Shown piece by piece: positions 1-6,238 of a DNA stretch of 11,386 bases. The stretch comes from Deltaproteobacteria bacterium. Lineage in GTDB: Bacteria; Desulfobacterota; Deferrimicrobia; Deferrimicrobiales; Deferrimicrobiaceae. The position numbers and the translations under genes were made by a program. Under the pieces are notes generated by a model that was given only the letters and a program-made list of their open reading frames with translations, was not told where the DNA came from and searched no databases. Position 1 is the stretch's first letter; each line of letters starts with the position of its first letter. Location: assembly GCA_021802685.1 (NCBI GenBank), contig JAJZRM010000048.1, positions 1-11,386 on the forward strand. The letters run 5' to 3'.

Positions 1-211
1 CACCCAGGTATCCCGCGGTGGGTCCGTTCGGGTCGCCCACGATCGCGCGGTGAAGCTCCTCCATCTGTTTCCGCGTGCCCTCCTCCCGCGACTGGTCGAT
101 GATCTTTACCGCGTACGGCACCGCCATTGACGCCAGGATCGAGACGACCGCGATGACCACGATCACCTCGATGAGGGTGAACCCGCCCGGTCCCGATCGC
201 CGCGCCGTCAA
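1..211 (-). CDS. Prepilin-type pseudopilin, N-terminal part only (GspG/PilE-like)
   Basis: This is the N-terminal ~70 residues of a type IV pilin-like protein; the rest lies beyond the left edge. The frame reads a short basic leader (TARRSGPGG), then the prepilin peptidase site G|FTLIEV at residues 10/11. Glu at mature position 5 and a long hydrophobic helix follow (about residues 11-30, ending near VPYAV). After the helix comes a charged stretch and a GDPNGPTAGYLG segment. Such proteins sit in the inner membrane, are cleaved and N-methylated by PilD/GspO, and assemble into a pseudopilus. The best start is a TTG whose last two bases overlap the TGA stop of the gspF gene (TTGA); no ATG or GTG is available in frame. 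The Shine-Dalgarno is weak (G-rich, GGGGGCGG), so translational coupling to gspF is likely. Whether it is GspG, GspH or a minor pilin cannot be decided from this fragment. Confidence 0.85.
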   Translation of the reverse strand, partial: MTARRSGPGGFTLIEVIVVIAVVSILASMAVPYAVKIIDQSREEGTRKQMEELHRAIVGDPNGPTAGYLG

Positions 212-1419
212 CGGACCGCCCCCATCGAACCGACCATCTTGTAGAGCGCGAGGAAGAAGGAGAGCGCCGTGCCCAGGACGACGAACGCCAGCAGGACGGT
301 CATCGCGGGCTCCAGGATGGCGAACGCCTTCTTGACGGCCGCCGGCACCTCCCGGTCGTAGAACGCGGAGACGTTCTCGAGCGTGGCGTCCAGGTTTCCC
401 GACGACTCCCCCGCCGAGACCATCCGGATCACCATCGGGGGGAACTCCCCGGACTTGCGCAACGCCACCGACAACCCGCCCCCGGCGATCAGCTCCTCGC
501 GCGCCTGGCGGACGACGTTGGCGATGACCCGGTTCCCGATCACCTTCTCCACCACCACGAGGGTCTGCGTCATCTCGACCCCGGCGCGGAACAGGGATGC
601 CGTGAAATGGGCGAACCGGCTCATCTCGATCGAACGGATCACCTCGCCGACCAGGGGGATCCGGAGCTTCCATCCGTCCACCCGCAACCGGCCCGCCTCG
701 GTCCGGCGGTACAGCTTCAGCGCGGCGAACGCGACGGCGAGGGCCAGCGCCGCGTACGCCCCGTAGCCGCGGAAGAATTCGCTGATCGCGATCACGACGC
801 GCGTGGGAAGGGGCAGGTCGACGGCGGCTCCCCGGAAGATGGAGAGGAAACGGGGGAACACGAAGGCGAAGAGCAGGACGATCAGCCCCCCGACCATGCA
901 GACGACCGTCGCCGGATAGTACGTCGCCTGGCGGATCGTCTTGCCGATCTCCTCCTGCCACGTCAGGAACCGGTTCAGGTCTTCGAGCACCATGTCCATG
1001 TTCCCCGTCGCCTCGCCGGACCGGACGATGGCGACGAACACCTCGGGGAAGATGTCCCCGTGCAGCGCGAAGGCCCCCGAGAGCGTCGCGCCGGACTGGA
1101 CGTTGCGGCGGACGTCGCGCAGCACTTCCTGGAACCCCGCGTTGGTGGCCTGCTCGGCGACGTCCGACAGGGCGCTCACCAGCGGGACCCCGGCCCCGAT
1201 GAGCGTCTTCATGTGGTACGTGAACTCGATCAGGTCGGCCCGCCGGATCTTCTTCCGCAGAAGGGTGGAACCCCCGCTTTCCGCCACCTGGCGGGCGGAA
1301 ACCAGGTGGAGCCCGGTCGCGGCGAGGGTGTCGCGCAGTCCGTTCATGTCGCCCGAGGACAGCGTTCCCCGCGCCTTCCTGCCGTAGTCGTCCACGGCGT
1401 TGTATTCGTACCGGGCCAC
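208..1419 (-). CDS. gspF: Type II secretion / type IV pilus inner-membrane platform protein GspF (PilC family)
   Basis: This 403-aa polytopic membrane protein is the inner-membrane platform that couples the GspE/PilB ATPase to pseudopilus assembly; the length is normal for the family. The GspF duplication is visible: a first T2SSF domain at about residues 63-190 and a second at about 265-392. Each contains the family signature in matching positions (VRSGEATGNMDMVLEDL at 132-148 and VSAGESSGNLDATLENV at 334-350). Hydrophobic segments lie at about 168-192, 219-236 and 367-393. The N-terminus (ARYEYNAVDDYGRKARGTL) is the usual GspF leader region. The start is GTG at 1419, preceded by a strong AAGGAG (1425-1430) that overlaps the TAA stop of gspE, so the two genes are coupled with a 9-nt gap. 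The stop codon overlaps the start of the next pseudopilin. GspF versus PilC cannot be settled, because the rest of the cluster is outside the window. Confidence 0.93.
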   Translation of the reverse strand: MARYEYNAVDDYGRKARGTLSSGDMNGLRDTLAATGLHLVSARQVAESGGSTLLRKKIRRADLIEFTYHMKTLIGAGVPLVSALSDVAEQATNAGFQEVLRDVRRNVQSGATLSGAFALHGDIFPEVFVAIVRSGEATGNMDMVLEDLNRFLTWQEEIGKTIRQATYYPATVVCMVGGLIVLLFAFVFPRFLSIFRGAAVDLPLPTRVVIAISEFFRGYGAYAALALAVAFAALKLYRRTEAGRLRVDGWKLRIPLVGEVIRSIEMSRFAHFTASLFRAGVEMTQTLVVVEKVIGNRVIANVVRQAREELIAGGGLSVALRKSGEFPPMVIRMVSAGESSGNLDATLENVSAFYDREVPAAVKKAFAILEPAMTVLLAFVVLGTALSFFLALYKMVGSMGAVR

Positions 1420-1428
1420 GAATGCTCC

Positions 1429-3132
1429 TTATGTCAGCTGGACCACTTCTTCCAACGTGGTGATCCCGCGCAACGCCTTGGCGATCCCGTCCTGCCGCAT
1501 GGTGGTCATCCCCTCCGCCATCGCGGCCTCGAGCAGCTCCTGGCTGTTCGCCCGCTTCATCACCAGCCGGGCGATCTCCGGGCTCACCTCCATCAGCTCG
1601 TACACGCCAACGCGGCCGCGGAATCCGGTGTGCCCGCACTGGGCGCAACCTTTCCCCCGGACCCACGTCCCGTCCGTCTCTCCGGGAGACAAGCCCGCGC
1701 GGGCGAGGATCTCCGGGGAAGGCGTGTACTCCTCGCGGCAGGCGGTGCAATTGAGGCGCAGCAGGGCCTGCCCGATGATCGCCCGCAGCGACGACGCCAC
1801 GAGGAACGGCTCCTGCCCCATGTTGATCAGGCGGGGAACCGCCCCGGAGGCGTCGTTGGTGTGCAGCGTGGAGAACACGAGGTGACCCGTAAGGGCGGCG
1901 CGGATGGCCAGCTCTACCGTCTCGGCGTCCCGCATTTCGCCGACGAGGATGACGTCCGGGTCGTGCCGCAGGATCGACCGCAGTCCCGAGGAAAAGGAGA
2001 GCCCCGCCTTCACGTTGATCTGGCACTGGCGGATGATCGGGAGCTCGTACTCCACCGGGTCTTCCAGCGTGATGATGCTGCGGTCCAGGTTGTTGATGTA
2101 GGCGAGGGCGGAGTACAGCGTCGTGGTCTTTCCGGACCCGGTCGGGCCGCAGACGGTCACGATGCCGTTGCGGCTTTCGACCGCCTTCCGGAGCCGCGCG
2201 AGCGTGGCGTCGTCGAAGCCGAGGGATTCCAGCCCCAGGACCAGCTTCGATTTGTCCAGGATGCGCAGCACGAGGTTTTCCCCGTGCACCGTGGGGAGCG
2301 TGGAGACGCGCAGGTCGATCTTCCGCTTCCCGTAGTGAAAGTTGATCCTTCCGTCCTGGGGCTGCCGCGTCTCCGCGATGTTCATCGCGGAGAGGATCTT
2401 CACGCGGGCGGTGATCGCCGGCTGGAGGATCTTCGGCAGGGACGGGCCCATCCGCAGCTTCCCGTCGACGCGGTGCCTCAGGCGGAAAATCCGCTCCTCC
2501 GGCTCCATGTGGATGTCCGTCGCCCCCTCCTGCACGGCGGAAAGGAAGATCTGCTCGACGAGGCGGATGATGGGAGCCCCCGCCGCCAGGTCCGCCTCGG
2601 ACAGCCGCTCCGACTCGACCTGTCGGATCGACTTCTGGACGATCTCCTCGATGGACACCCCGCCGGTGTAATACTGGTCGATCGCGGCGAGGATGCCGAT
2701 CTCCGTGGAGGAGACCGCGTCGACCGCGTACCCCGTGACGCGCTGGACCTCGTCGATCGCGACCATGTCGAAGACGTTCGCCAGCGCGACCGTGAGGTTC
2801 GGCGGCTCGAGGAGGATCGGGATCATCTTGTACCGGCGCGCCAGCGCCTCCGGGATCGTCTTGAGCGCCGCCGGTTCGATGAGGTAGTTGTCGAGCTGGA
2901 CGAACGCGACCCCGGCCTGCGAGGCGAGCACCGAGGAGATCTGCTCCTGGGTGACGAACCCCAGGTTGATGAGGATCTCGCCGATCCTCTCCCCCGTCCG
3001 CTTCTGCTCGCGCAGCGCGAGGTTCAGCTGGTCGGCGGTGACGAGCGCCGCTTCGATCAGCCGTTCCCCGAGCCGCATGGCCTTCGCAGGGCGCGGTCCC
3101 GCAGGATTCGAGGCGTCCGTCGTTTCCGTCAA
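1429..3132 (-). CDS. gspE: Type II secretion / type IV pilus assembly ATPase GspE (PilB family) with N-terminal MshEN module
   Basis: This 567-aa cytoplasmic hexameric ATPase powers pseudopilus or pilus extension. Motifs in order: Walker A GPTGSGKT (329-336), Asp box ITLEDPVEYE (354-363), Walker B DPDVILVGEMRD (391-402), His box TGHLVFSTLHTND (415-427), and a tetracysteine zinc site C462/C465 with C496/C499. The N-terminus carries two tandem MshEN-type nucleotide-binding motifs, at 20-43 (RLG...L...Q) and 49-72 (RIG...G...Q). In MshE-like ATPases these bind cyclic di-GMP. The start is TTG at 3132, supported by AAAGGTGA four nucleotides upstream; the first ATG (Met19) would cut into the first MshEN motif. 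The gene lies 79 bp downstream of a pilin gene, with an intrinsic terminator in the gap, and is coupled to gspF. PilB or MshE is an alternative name; the assembly-ATPase assignment itself is secure. Confidence 0.95.
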   Translation of the reverse strand: MTETTDASNPAGPRPAKAMRLGERLIEAALVTADQLNLALREQKRTGERIGEILINLGFVTQEQISSVLASQAGVAFVQLDNYLIEPAALKTIPEALARRYKMIPILLEPPNLTVALANVFDMVAIDEVQRVTGYAVDAVSSTEIGILAAIDQYYTGGVSIEEIVQKSIRQVESERLSEADLAAGAPIIRLVEQIFLSAVQEGATDIHMEPEERIFRLRHRVDGKLRMGPSLPKILQPAITARVKILSAMNIAETRQPQDGRINFHYGKRKIDLRVSTLPTVHGENLVLRILDKSKLVLGLESLGFDDATLARLRKAVESRNGIVTVCGPTGSGKTTTLYSALAYINNLDRSIITLEDPVEYELPIIRQCQINVKAGLSFSSGLRSILRHDPDVILVGEMRDAETVELAIRAALTGHLVFSTLHTNDASGAVPRLINMGQEPFLVASSLRAIIGQALLRLNCTACREEYTPSPEILARAGLSPGETDGTWVRGKGCAQCGHTGFRGRVGVYELMEVSPEIARLVMKRANSQELLEAAMAEGMTTMRQDGIAKALRGITTLEEVVQLT

Positions 3133-3136
3133 AGGT

Positions 3137-3144
3137 TCACCTTT
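3137..3144 (-). promoter_or_regulatory. Ribosome binding site fixing the TTG start of gspE
   Basis: On the minus strand AAAGGTGA lies four nucleotides before the TTG at 3132-3130. There is no ATG or GTG nearby in frame, and the next Met is residue 19. The strong Shine-Dalgarno therefore supports TTG initiation. Confidence 0.7.
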
Positions 3145-3155
3145 CCCCGCTCGTC

Positions 3156-3189
3156 AAAAAAAAAAGCCGAAGGCGGCGCTTCGGCTTTT
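3156..3189 (-). terminator. Intrinsic terminator between the pilin gene and gspE
   Basis: The arms GCCGAAG (3166-3172) and CTTCGGC (3179-3185) form a perfect 7-bp GC-rich stem around a 6-nt loop. Flanking A/T bases extend it to 11 bp. On the minus strand the hairpin is followed by ten consecutive T residues (3165-3156), which is textbook Rho-independent architecture. It lies about 25 nt after the pilin stop codon and 24 nt before the gspE start. It should end or attenuate transcripts that start at the pilin promoter. Read in the plus direction only four T follow, so it is directional. Confidence 0.85.
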
Positions 3190-3211
3190 CGATGCTCCCG
3201 ACCGCCGGATC

Positions 3212-3799
3212 CTACCGGACACGGAACCCGATGTCGTCGCCCCTGACCACGTTGTCGGTCGCGGCCGTCTGGACCTTCACGTTGGGTCCGGCGGACAGCA
3301 CCCAGATGGGGCCCGAGGCGGCATAGTTGACCACGTACGGATTGCCCCACGGATCCGCCGGCAAGGCGCCGCCGGTGTACGGCCCCCTCCATTGCATGTC
3401 TCCGATCGTGGGATAAGCGCTCCCCGTGCCGTTCGTGAGGAGGCTGTTGTCTATAGGGATTACCGTTCCGGGCCACGTGGCGACTACGGGGGGAACGACC
3501 GGAGGGGTGACGGTGAATATGGCGGCGGTGGCGGGCGTCCTGGGTCCGGTATAGTAAAGCGCCGTCGCCTGCACTGTCCCGGCGGCGTTTCGGTTCGGCC
3601 ACCCTCCAACGTCCTTGTAGAAGTTCGTCATGGCGCCGCCGATGACCTGGACCTCGTTGCGCGCCTTGGCGATCCTTGAATCGTCGATGTATTTGGTGAT
3701 GTACGGCGTGAGGACCGCCGCCAGGATCGCGATGACCGCGACGACGACGACCACTTCGATCAGAGTGAACCCCGCCTCGGTCCTTCTCCTCATCGGCAT
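3212..3799 (-). CDS. Type IV pilin / GspG-like major pseudopilin
   Basis: This secreted, membrane-anchored pilin-like subunit is up to 195 aa long. It has a short basic leader (MPMRRRTEAG), a prepilin peptidase site G10|F11, Glu15 (mature position 5) and an uninterrupted hydrophobic helix at about 11-34. The C-terminal half has the GspG-type core: WRGPY (137-141), DPWGNPYVVNY (149-159) and WVLSAGPN (166-173), ending in RGDDI (186-190). This resembles the calcium-binding loop region of GspG. The middle (about 75-125) is rich in T, P, A and V. Two starts are possible: ATG at 3799, or ATG at 3793 giving MRRRTEAG. The G-rich Shine-Dalgarno (GGGAGGGGA) abuts 3799 and is better spaced for 3793, which I slightly prefer. 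The gene has its own promoter upstream and a terminator downstream, as expected for the abundant subunit of the machine encoded by the following genes. Confidence 0.92.
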   Translation of the reverse strand: MPMRRRTEAGFTLIEVVVVVAVIAILAAVLTPYITKYIDDSRIAKARNEVQVIGGAMTNFYKDVGGWPNRNAAGTVQATALYYTGPRTPATAAIFTVTPPVVPPVVATWPGTVIPIDNSLLTNGTGSAYPTIGDMQWRGPYTGGALPADPWGNPYVVNYAASGPIWVLSAGPNVKVQTAATDNVVRGDDIGFRVR

Positions 3800-3863
3800 T
3801 CCCCTCCCGGAAGGATGTGTCCTATTAATGACGATAAGTTCAAATTAAATGTATAATAAATTA

Positions 3864-3892
3864 TGTATAATGACGCATAATATATAAGTCAA
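3864..3892 (-). promoter_or_regulatory. Sigma-70-type promoter of the pilin gene
   Basis: On the minus strand TTGACT (3892-3887) and TATACA (3869-3864) are separated by exactly 17 nt, within a strikingly AT-rich island (about 3830-3900) in otherwise GC-rich DNA. The predicted start near 3857 leaves a leader of about 60 nt before the pilin ATG. No sigma-54 (-24/-12) element was seen, although many pilin genes use one. Confidence 0.65.
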
Positions 3893-3956
3893 GAAATATT
3901 TCGAATAGCGGTTCCCGGCCGGAGGCGGCGGAGAGGGCGAAGGGGGGGGCCGCGGT

Positions 3957-4883
3957 TCAGGAGGTCCGGGAGACCACGTAATCGGAGAGGGCCAGGAGGG
4001 CCGAGCGGGCCGGGGAGTCGGGGAGCGCCCGGAGGAACCGTTTCCCCCCCCGGATGAAACTTCTCGCCCGGGACGCGGTGTATCCGATGCCGTCGTGACG
4101 GGCCACCAGCCCGGCAAGGAAGGCGACGTCGCGCTTCCCCGGTTCCTTCTTCGCCAGGCAGCGCAGCGCCGTTTCCCGGTCCGGCGCGTCCGCCTCCCGG
4201 AGGGCGTGCAGGAGCGGGAGCGTGACTTTCCCCTCCCGAAGGTCCTGGAAGGGGCGCTTCCCCAGCTCCTTCTCCGTTCCCGTGAAATCGAGGATGTCGT
4301 CCACCAGCTGAAACGCCATCCCGACGGACTTCCCGAACCCGAACATCGCCCCGCGGGTGGCCGGATCGGCCCCGGCGAGCACCGCCCCGGTTTCGCTGGC
4401 CGCCGCGATGAGGGAGGCGGTCTTGCAGTAGACGACGGTGAGGTATTGCCTCTCGGTGATGCCGGCGTCGCGCGTTCTCGTCAGCTGCAGCACCTCCCCT
4501 TCCGTGAGGGATACGAGGGTGCGGGCGTAGATTCCGAGAACGTCGATATCGCCGTCCTCGGTCATCAGCTGGGAGGCGCGCGCGAACAGGAAATCGCCCA
4601 CGAGGATGGTCACGGAGTTCCCGAACAGCATGTTGGCCGCCGGCTTTCCGCGGCGGACCGTCCCCAGGTCCACCACGTCGTCGTGCAGCAGGGTCGCCGT
4701 GTGCATGTATTCCGTCACGACCGCCATCACGGTTCGGCGGGGGCCCCGGTACCCGCACGCGTCGGCGCAAAGCAGCAGGACGGCGGGGCGGATCCGCTTC
4801 CCGCCGGACAGCGTGATGTGTTTCCCCACGACGGGGATGAGGGGCACGGGGGACTTCAGGTTGGAAACCAGCGCCCGTTCCAC
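3957..4883 (-). CDS. ispB: Polyprenyl (octaprenyl/heptaprenyl-type) diphosphate synthase
   Basis: This trans-isoprenyl diphosphate synthase condenses isopentenyl diphosphate onto an allylic primer to make the side chain of respiratory quinones. Family signatures in order (numbered from the GTG at 4883): SGGKRIRPAVLLL (26-38), the first Asp-rich motif in LLHDDVVD, followed by RRGKPAAN, then a GEVLQL segment, KTASL, and the second Asp-rich motif in FQLVDDILDF. From GTG 4883 the protein is 308 aa. The frame stays open upstream to the stop at 4959-4961, with plausible family sequence (IDINGVFRYLSRDLHAVE) just before the GTG. Initiation at ATC 4931 would give 324 aa, close to the usual ~323 aa, and is better placed relative to a Shine-Dalgarno and promoter. 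The coordinates given use the canonical start. Chain length cannot be read from the sequence, so the symbol is provisional. The gene is divergent from rlmE. Confidence 0.93.
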   Translation of the reverse strand: MERALVSNLKSPVPLIPVVGKHITLSGGKRIRPAVLLLCADACGYRGPRRTVMAVVTEYMHTATLLHDDVVDLGTVRRGKPAANMLFGNSVTILVGDFLFARASQLMTEDGDIDVLGIYARTLVSLTEGEVLQLTRTRDAGITERQYLTVVYCKTASLIAAASETGAVLAGADPATRGAMFGFGKSVGMAFQLVDDILDFTGTEKELGKRPFQDLREGKVTLPLLHALREADAPDRETALRCLAKKEPGKRDVAFLAGLVARHDGIGYTASRARSFIRGGKRFLRALPDSPARSALLALSDYVVSRTS

Positions 4884-4940
4884 CGCGTGCAGGTCGCGGC
4901 TCAGATAGCGGAAGACACCGTTGATGTCGATCGCAGTAAC

Positions 4941-4945
4941 CCTCC
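4941..4945 (-). promoter_or_regulatory. Shine-Dalgarno (GGAGG) upstream of an extended ispB start
   Basis: GGAGG on the minus strand sits nine nucleotides before an in-frame ATC codon (4931) and 57 nt before the first canonical start (GTG 4883). No comparable purine-rich site precedes the GTG. This suggests that translation begins near 4931. Confidence 0.5.
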
Positions 4946-4955
4946 GGGTGCGATG

Positions 4956-4984
4956 ACTTTATCTCACCGGATTTTCGCCGTCAA
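4956..4984 (-). promoter_or_regulatory. Probable sigma-70 promoter of ispB
   Basis: On the minus strand TTGACG (4984-4979) and TAAAGT (4961-4956) are 17 nt apart. The predicted start near 4949-4951 lies just before the GGAGG at 4945-4941, giving a compact leader. The -10 hexamer matches only partly, so confidence is moderate. Confidence 0.45.
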
Positions 4985-5012
4985 CCGGGCCGTCCGGGGT
5001 AGCATGTAGGGC

Positions 5013-5612
5013 ATGTACGAGCGGAAGGACGCCTACTACCGGCAGGCGAAAAAAGAAGGGTACCGTTCCCGGGCGGCGTACAAGCTGACGCAGATCGCCG
5101 GCAAGGAGAAGGCGGTCCGCCCCGGGGACCGCGTAATCGACGCCGGCGCCGCCCCGGGGGGGTGGAGCCAGGTCCTTCTCGACCTGGTCGGGAAACGGGG
5201 GAAGGTCGCGGCCATCGACCTGTTGCCGATGGATCCGCTTCCGGGAGATAACTTTCGATTCTGGCAGAGGGACCTTGCCGACCCCGCCCTTCCGGCGGAG
5301 CTGCTCGACTTCCTGGGCGGCAAAGCCGATATCGTCCTTTCGGACGCGGCGCCGAACACCACCGGCAGTTCCTTCACCGACCAGGCGCGATCGGCCGACC
5401 TGGTCCGCGCCGTCTTCGCCCTGGCCCGGGAGACGCTGCGGGAAGGCGGGACGTTCCTCGCGAAGATCTTCGGCGGAGCGGAAAGCGACGCCGTCTTCCG
5501 GGAGATGAAGCCGTTCTTCGCGGAGCTTCGACGCATCCGTCCCGAGGCCACGCGCAAGGAGTCGTTCGAGATGTACTTCCTGGGAAAGGGCTACCGGAAC
5601 TTGCAAGGGTAA
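5013..5612 (+). CDS. rlmE: 23S rRNA (uridine-2'-O)-methyltransferase RlmE (FtsJ/RrmJ)
   Basis: This 199-aa SAM-dependent enzyme methylates the 2'-OH of the A-loop uridine (U2552 in E. coli numbering) in the large ribosomal subunit. The KDKE catalytic tetrad is present: K24 (RSRAAYKL), D111 (VLSDAAPN), K151 (FLAKIF) and E186 (SFEMYFLGKG). The SAM-binding loop is DAGAAPGGW (43-51). Compared with E. coli RrmJ (209 aa) the N-terminus is shorter, as is common in deltaproteobacterial forms. The start is ATG 5013; upstream there is only a weak G-rich site (TAGGG), and the reading frame has no better option. It is the only plus-strand gene found, divergent from ispB and convergent with hicB. I could not identify its promoter with confidence. 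Confidence 0.95.
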   Translation: MYERKDAYYRQAKKEGYRSRAAYKLTQIAGKEKAVRPGDRVIDAGAAPGGWSQVLLDLVGKRGKVAAIDLLPMDPLPGDNFRFWQRDLADPALPAELLDFLGGKADIVLSDAAPNTTGSSFTDQARSADLVRAVFALARETLREGGTFLAKIFGGAESDAVFREMKPFFAELRRIRPEATRKESFEMYFLGKGYRNLQG

Positions 5613-5633
5613 CGCGGAAAGCGCTATCTCCCT

Positions 5634-6062
5634 TCACGCCATTTCGACGACCAGATTCTTGCCGATTGCCGCCGCGACCTTCGCAAGTTGCCTGATGGTC
5701 GGGTTGGCAACCTCCGGTTTTTCCCACTTCTGGTACGTCTGGTACGTGATCCCCAGGCGTTTCGCGACGGATTTCTGGCTCATCCCTTTCTCCTGGCGGA
5801 TCTTACGGATCATCAGCGGGATCGCCACCTCCGGCTCCGGTTCCACCCAGCGGATGCGCTTTCCCTTAAGACGGGACGGCTCCGGGATCCTGAAATTCCG
5901 ATCGAACCGGACCGCAAGCCATCCCGTCAATGCCTCTTTGGCCATGCGAAGGGTTTCCTCTTCCGTGTCCCCTTGCGTCAAGCACCCCGGAAGGTCCGGA
6001 AACTCCGCCCAGAACCCGCCCTCCGCCGCGGGGTGAAGCCGAAGAGGGTACAGGATCCTCAT
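5634..6062 (-). CDS. hicB: HicB antitoxin with C-terminal XRE-type helix-turn-helix
   Basis: This 142-aa antitoxin of the HicAB type II toxin-antitoxin system binds and blocks the mRNA-cleaving toxin HicA and represses the operon. The N-terminal HicB domain is clear: ILYPLRLHPAAEGGFWAEF, then PDLPGCLTQGDTEEE and a helix MAKEALTGWL (about residues 3-50). The C-terminus (about 85-142) is a Cro/XRE helix-turn-helix (MIRKIRQEKGMSQKSVAKRL, then GITYQTYQKWEK) ending in a hydrophobic tail. The start is ATG 6062, preceded by GGGGGGA (6068-6074) with a 5-nt gap, and it overlaps the hicA stop as ATGA. An upstream in-frame extension to 6197 is just hicA read in another frame. The gene is convergent with rlmE, with a 21-nt gap and no obvious terminator. 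Confidence 0.92.
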   Translation of the reverse strand: MRILYPLRLHPAAEGGFWAEFPDLPGCLTQGDTEEETLRMAKEALTGWLAVRFDRNFRIPEPSRLKGKRIRWVEPEPEVAIPLMIRKIRQEKGMSQKSVAKRLGITYQTYQKWEKPEVANPTIRQLAKVAAAIGKNLVVEMA

Positions 6063-6238
6063 TTCAATCCCCCCTTTTTCAGGATCGCCTCGACCGTCCC
6101 CTTGTGCAGGTCCTTTTTCCCATGGACAGGCACCACAAGGGTTTCCTTCCCCTTGACGAGGATATGATGGCTCCCCTGCACCCGGGCCAGCTCCCATCCG
6201 CGCTCTTCCAGCAGACGGATAAGTTCCCGCCCGGTCAT
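6059..6238 (-). CDS. hicA: HicA toxin (mRNA interferase), 59 aa
   Basis: This small double-stranded-RNA-binding-fold toxin cleaves mRNA and halts translation when free of HicB. The translation begins MTGRELIRLLEERGWELARV, continues with QGSHHILVK, then VPVHGKKDLHKGTVEAIL, and ends KKGGLK. All HicA hallmarks are present: the GRELIRLLEERGW helix, the catalytic His in GSHH (His24), the PVHG turn (37-40) and the L.KGT..AIL helix. It is short enough to be missed by gene callers. The start ATG 6238 follows AAGGA (6243-6247) with a 4-nt gap. The gene overlaps the upstream abrB-like gene by 4 nt and hicB by 4 nt, both as ATGA. All expected motifs are intact, so the toxin is probably functional. Confidence 0.92.
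   Translation of the reverse strand: MTGRELIRLLEERGWELARVQGSHHILVKGKETLVVPVHGKKDLHKGTVEAILKKGGLK

Noticed and set aside
607..3246. A very long plus-strand open frame (about 879 codons) across the secretion genes.
   Set aside because: It is the antisense of the clear GspF and GspE genes, with low-complexity R/D/E/V/L-rich composition and no domain. High GC content produces such open antisense frames.
3129..3602. A minus-strand frame of about 157 codons overlapping the pilin gene and terminator.
   Set aside because: It is a shadow of the pilin gene in another frame, rich in R/H/G, and it runs through the terminator.
3852..3871. Two plus-strand TATAAT hexamers that could be -10 boxes of a rightward promoter.
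   Set aside because: No suitable -35 element and no plus-strand gene follows. They are explained by the AT-rich minus-strand pilin promoter island.
3942..3949. Run of eight G that might be a phase-variable tract.
   Set aside because: It lies after the polyprenyl synthase stop codon, outside any coding region and not within the pilin promoter, so slippage has no evident effect.
4095..5009. Plus-strand open frame of about 304 codons opposite the polyprenyl synthase.
   Set aside because: It is antisense to a gene with intact family motifs, has no recognisable domain, and has the composition of a GC-driven shadow frame.
6063..6197. An upstream extension of hicB giving a 187-residue protein.
   Set aside because: The extra 45 residues are hicA read in another frame. 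ATG 6062 has its own Shine-Dalgarno and starts exactly at the HicB domain.
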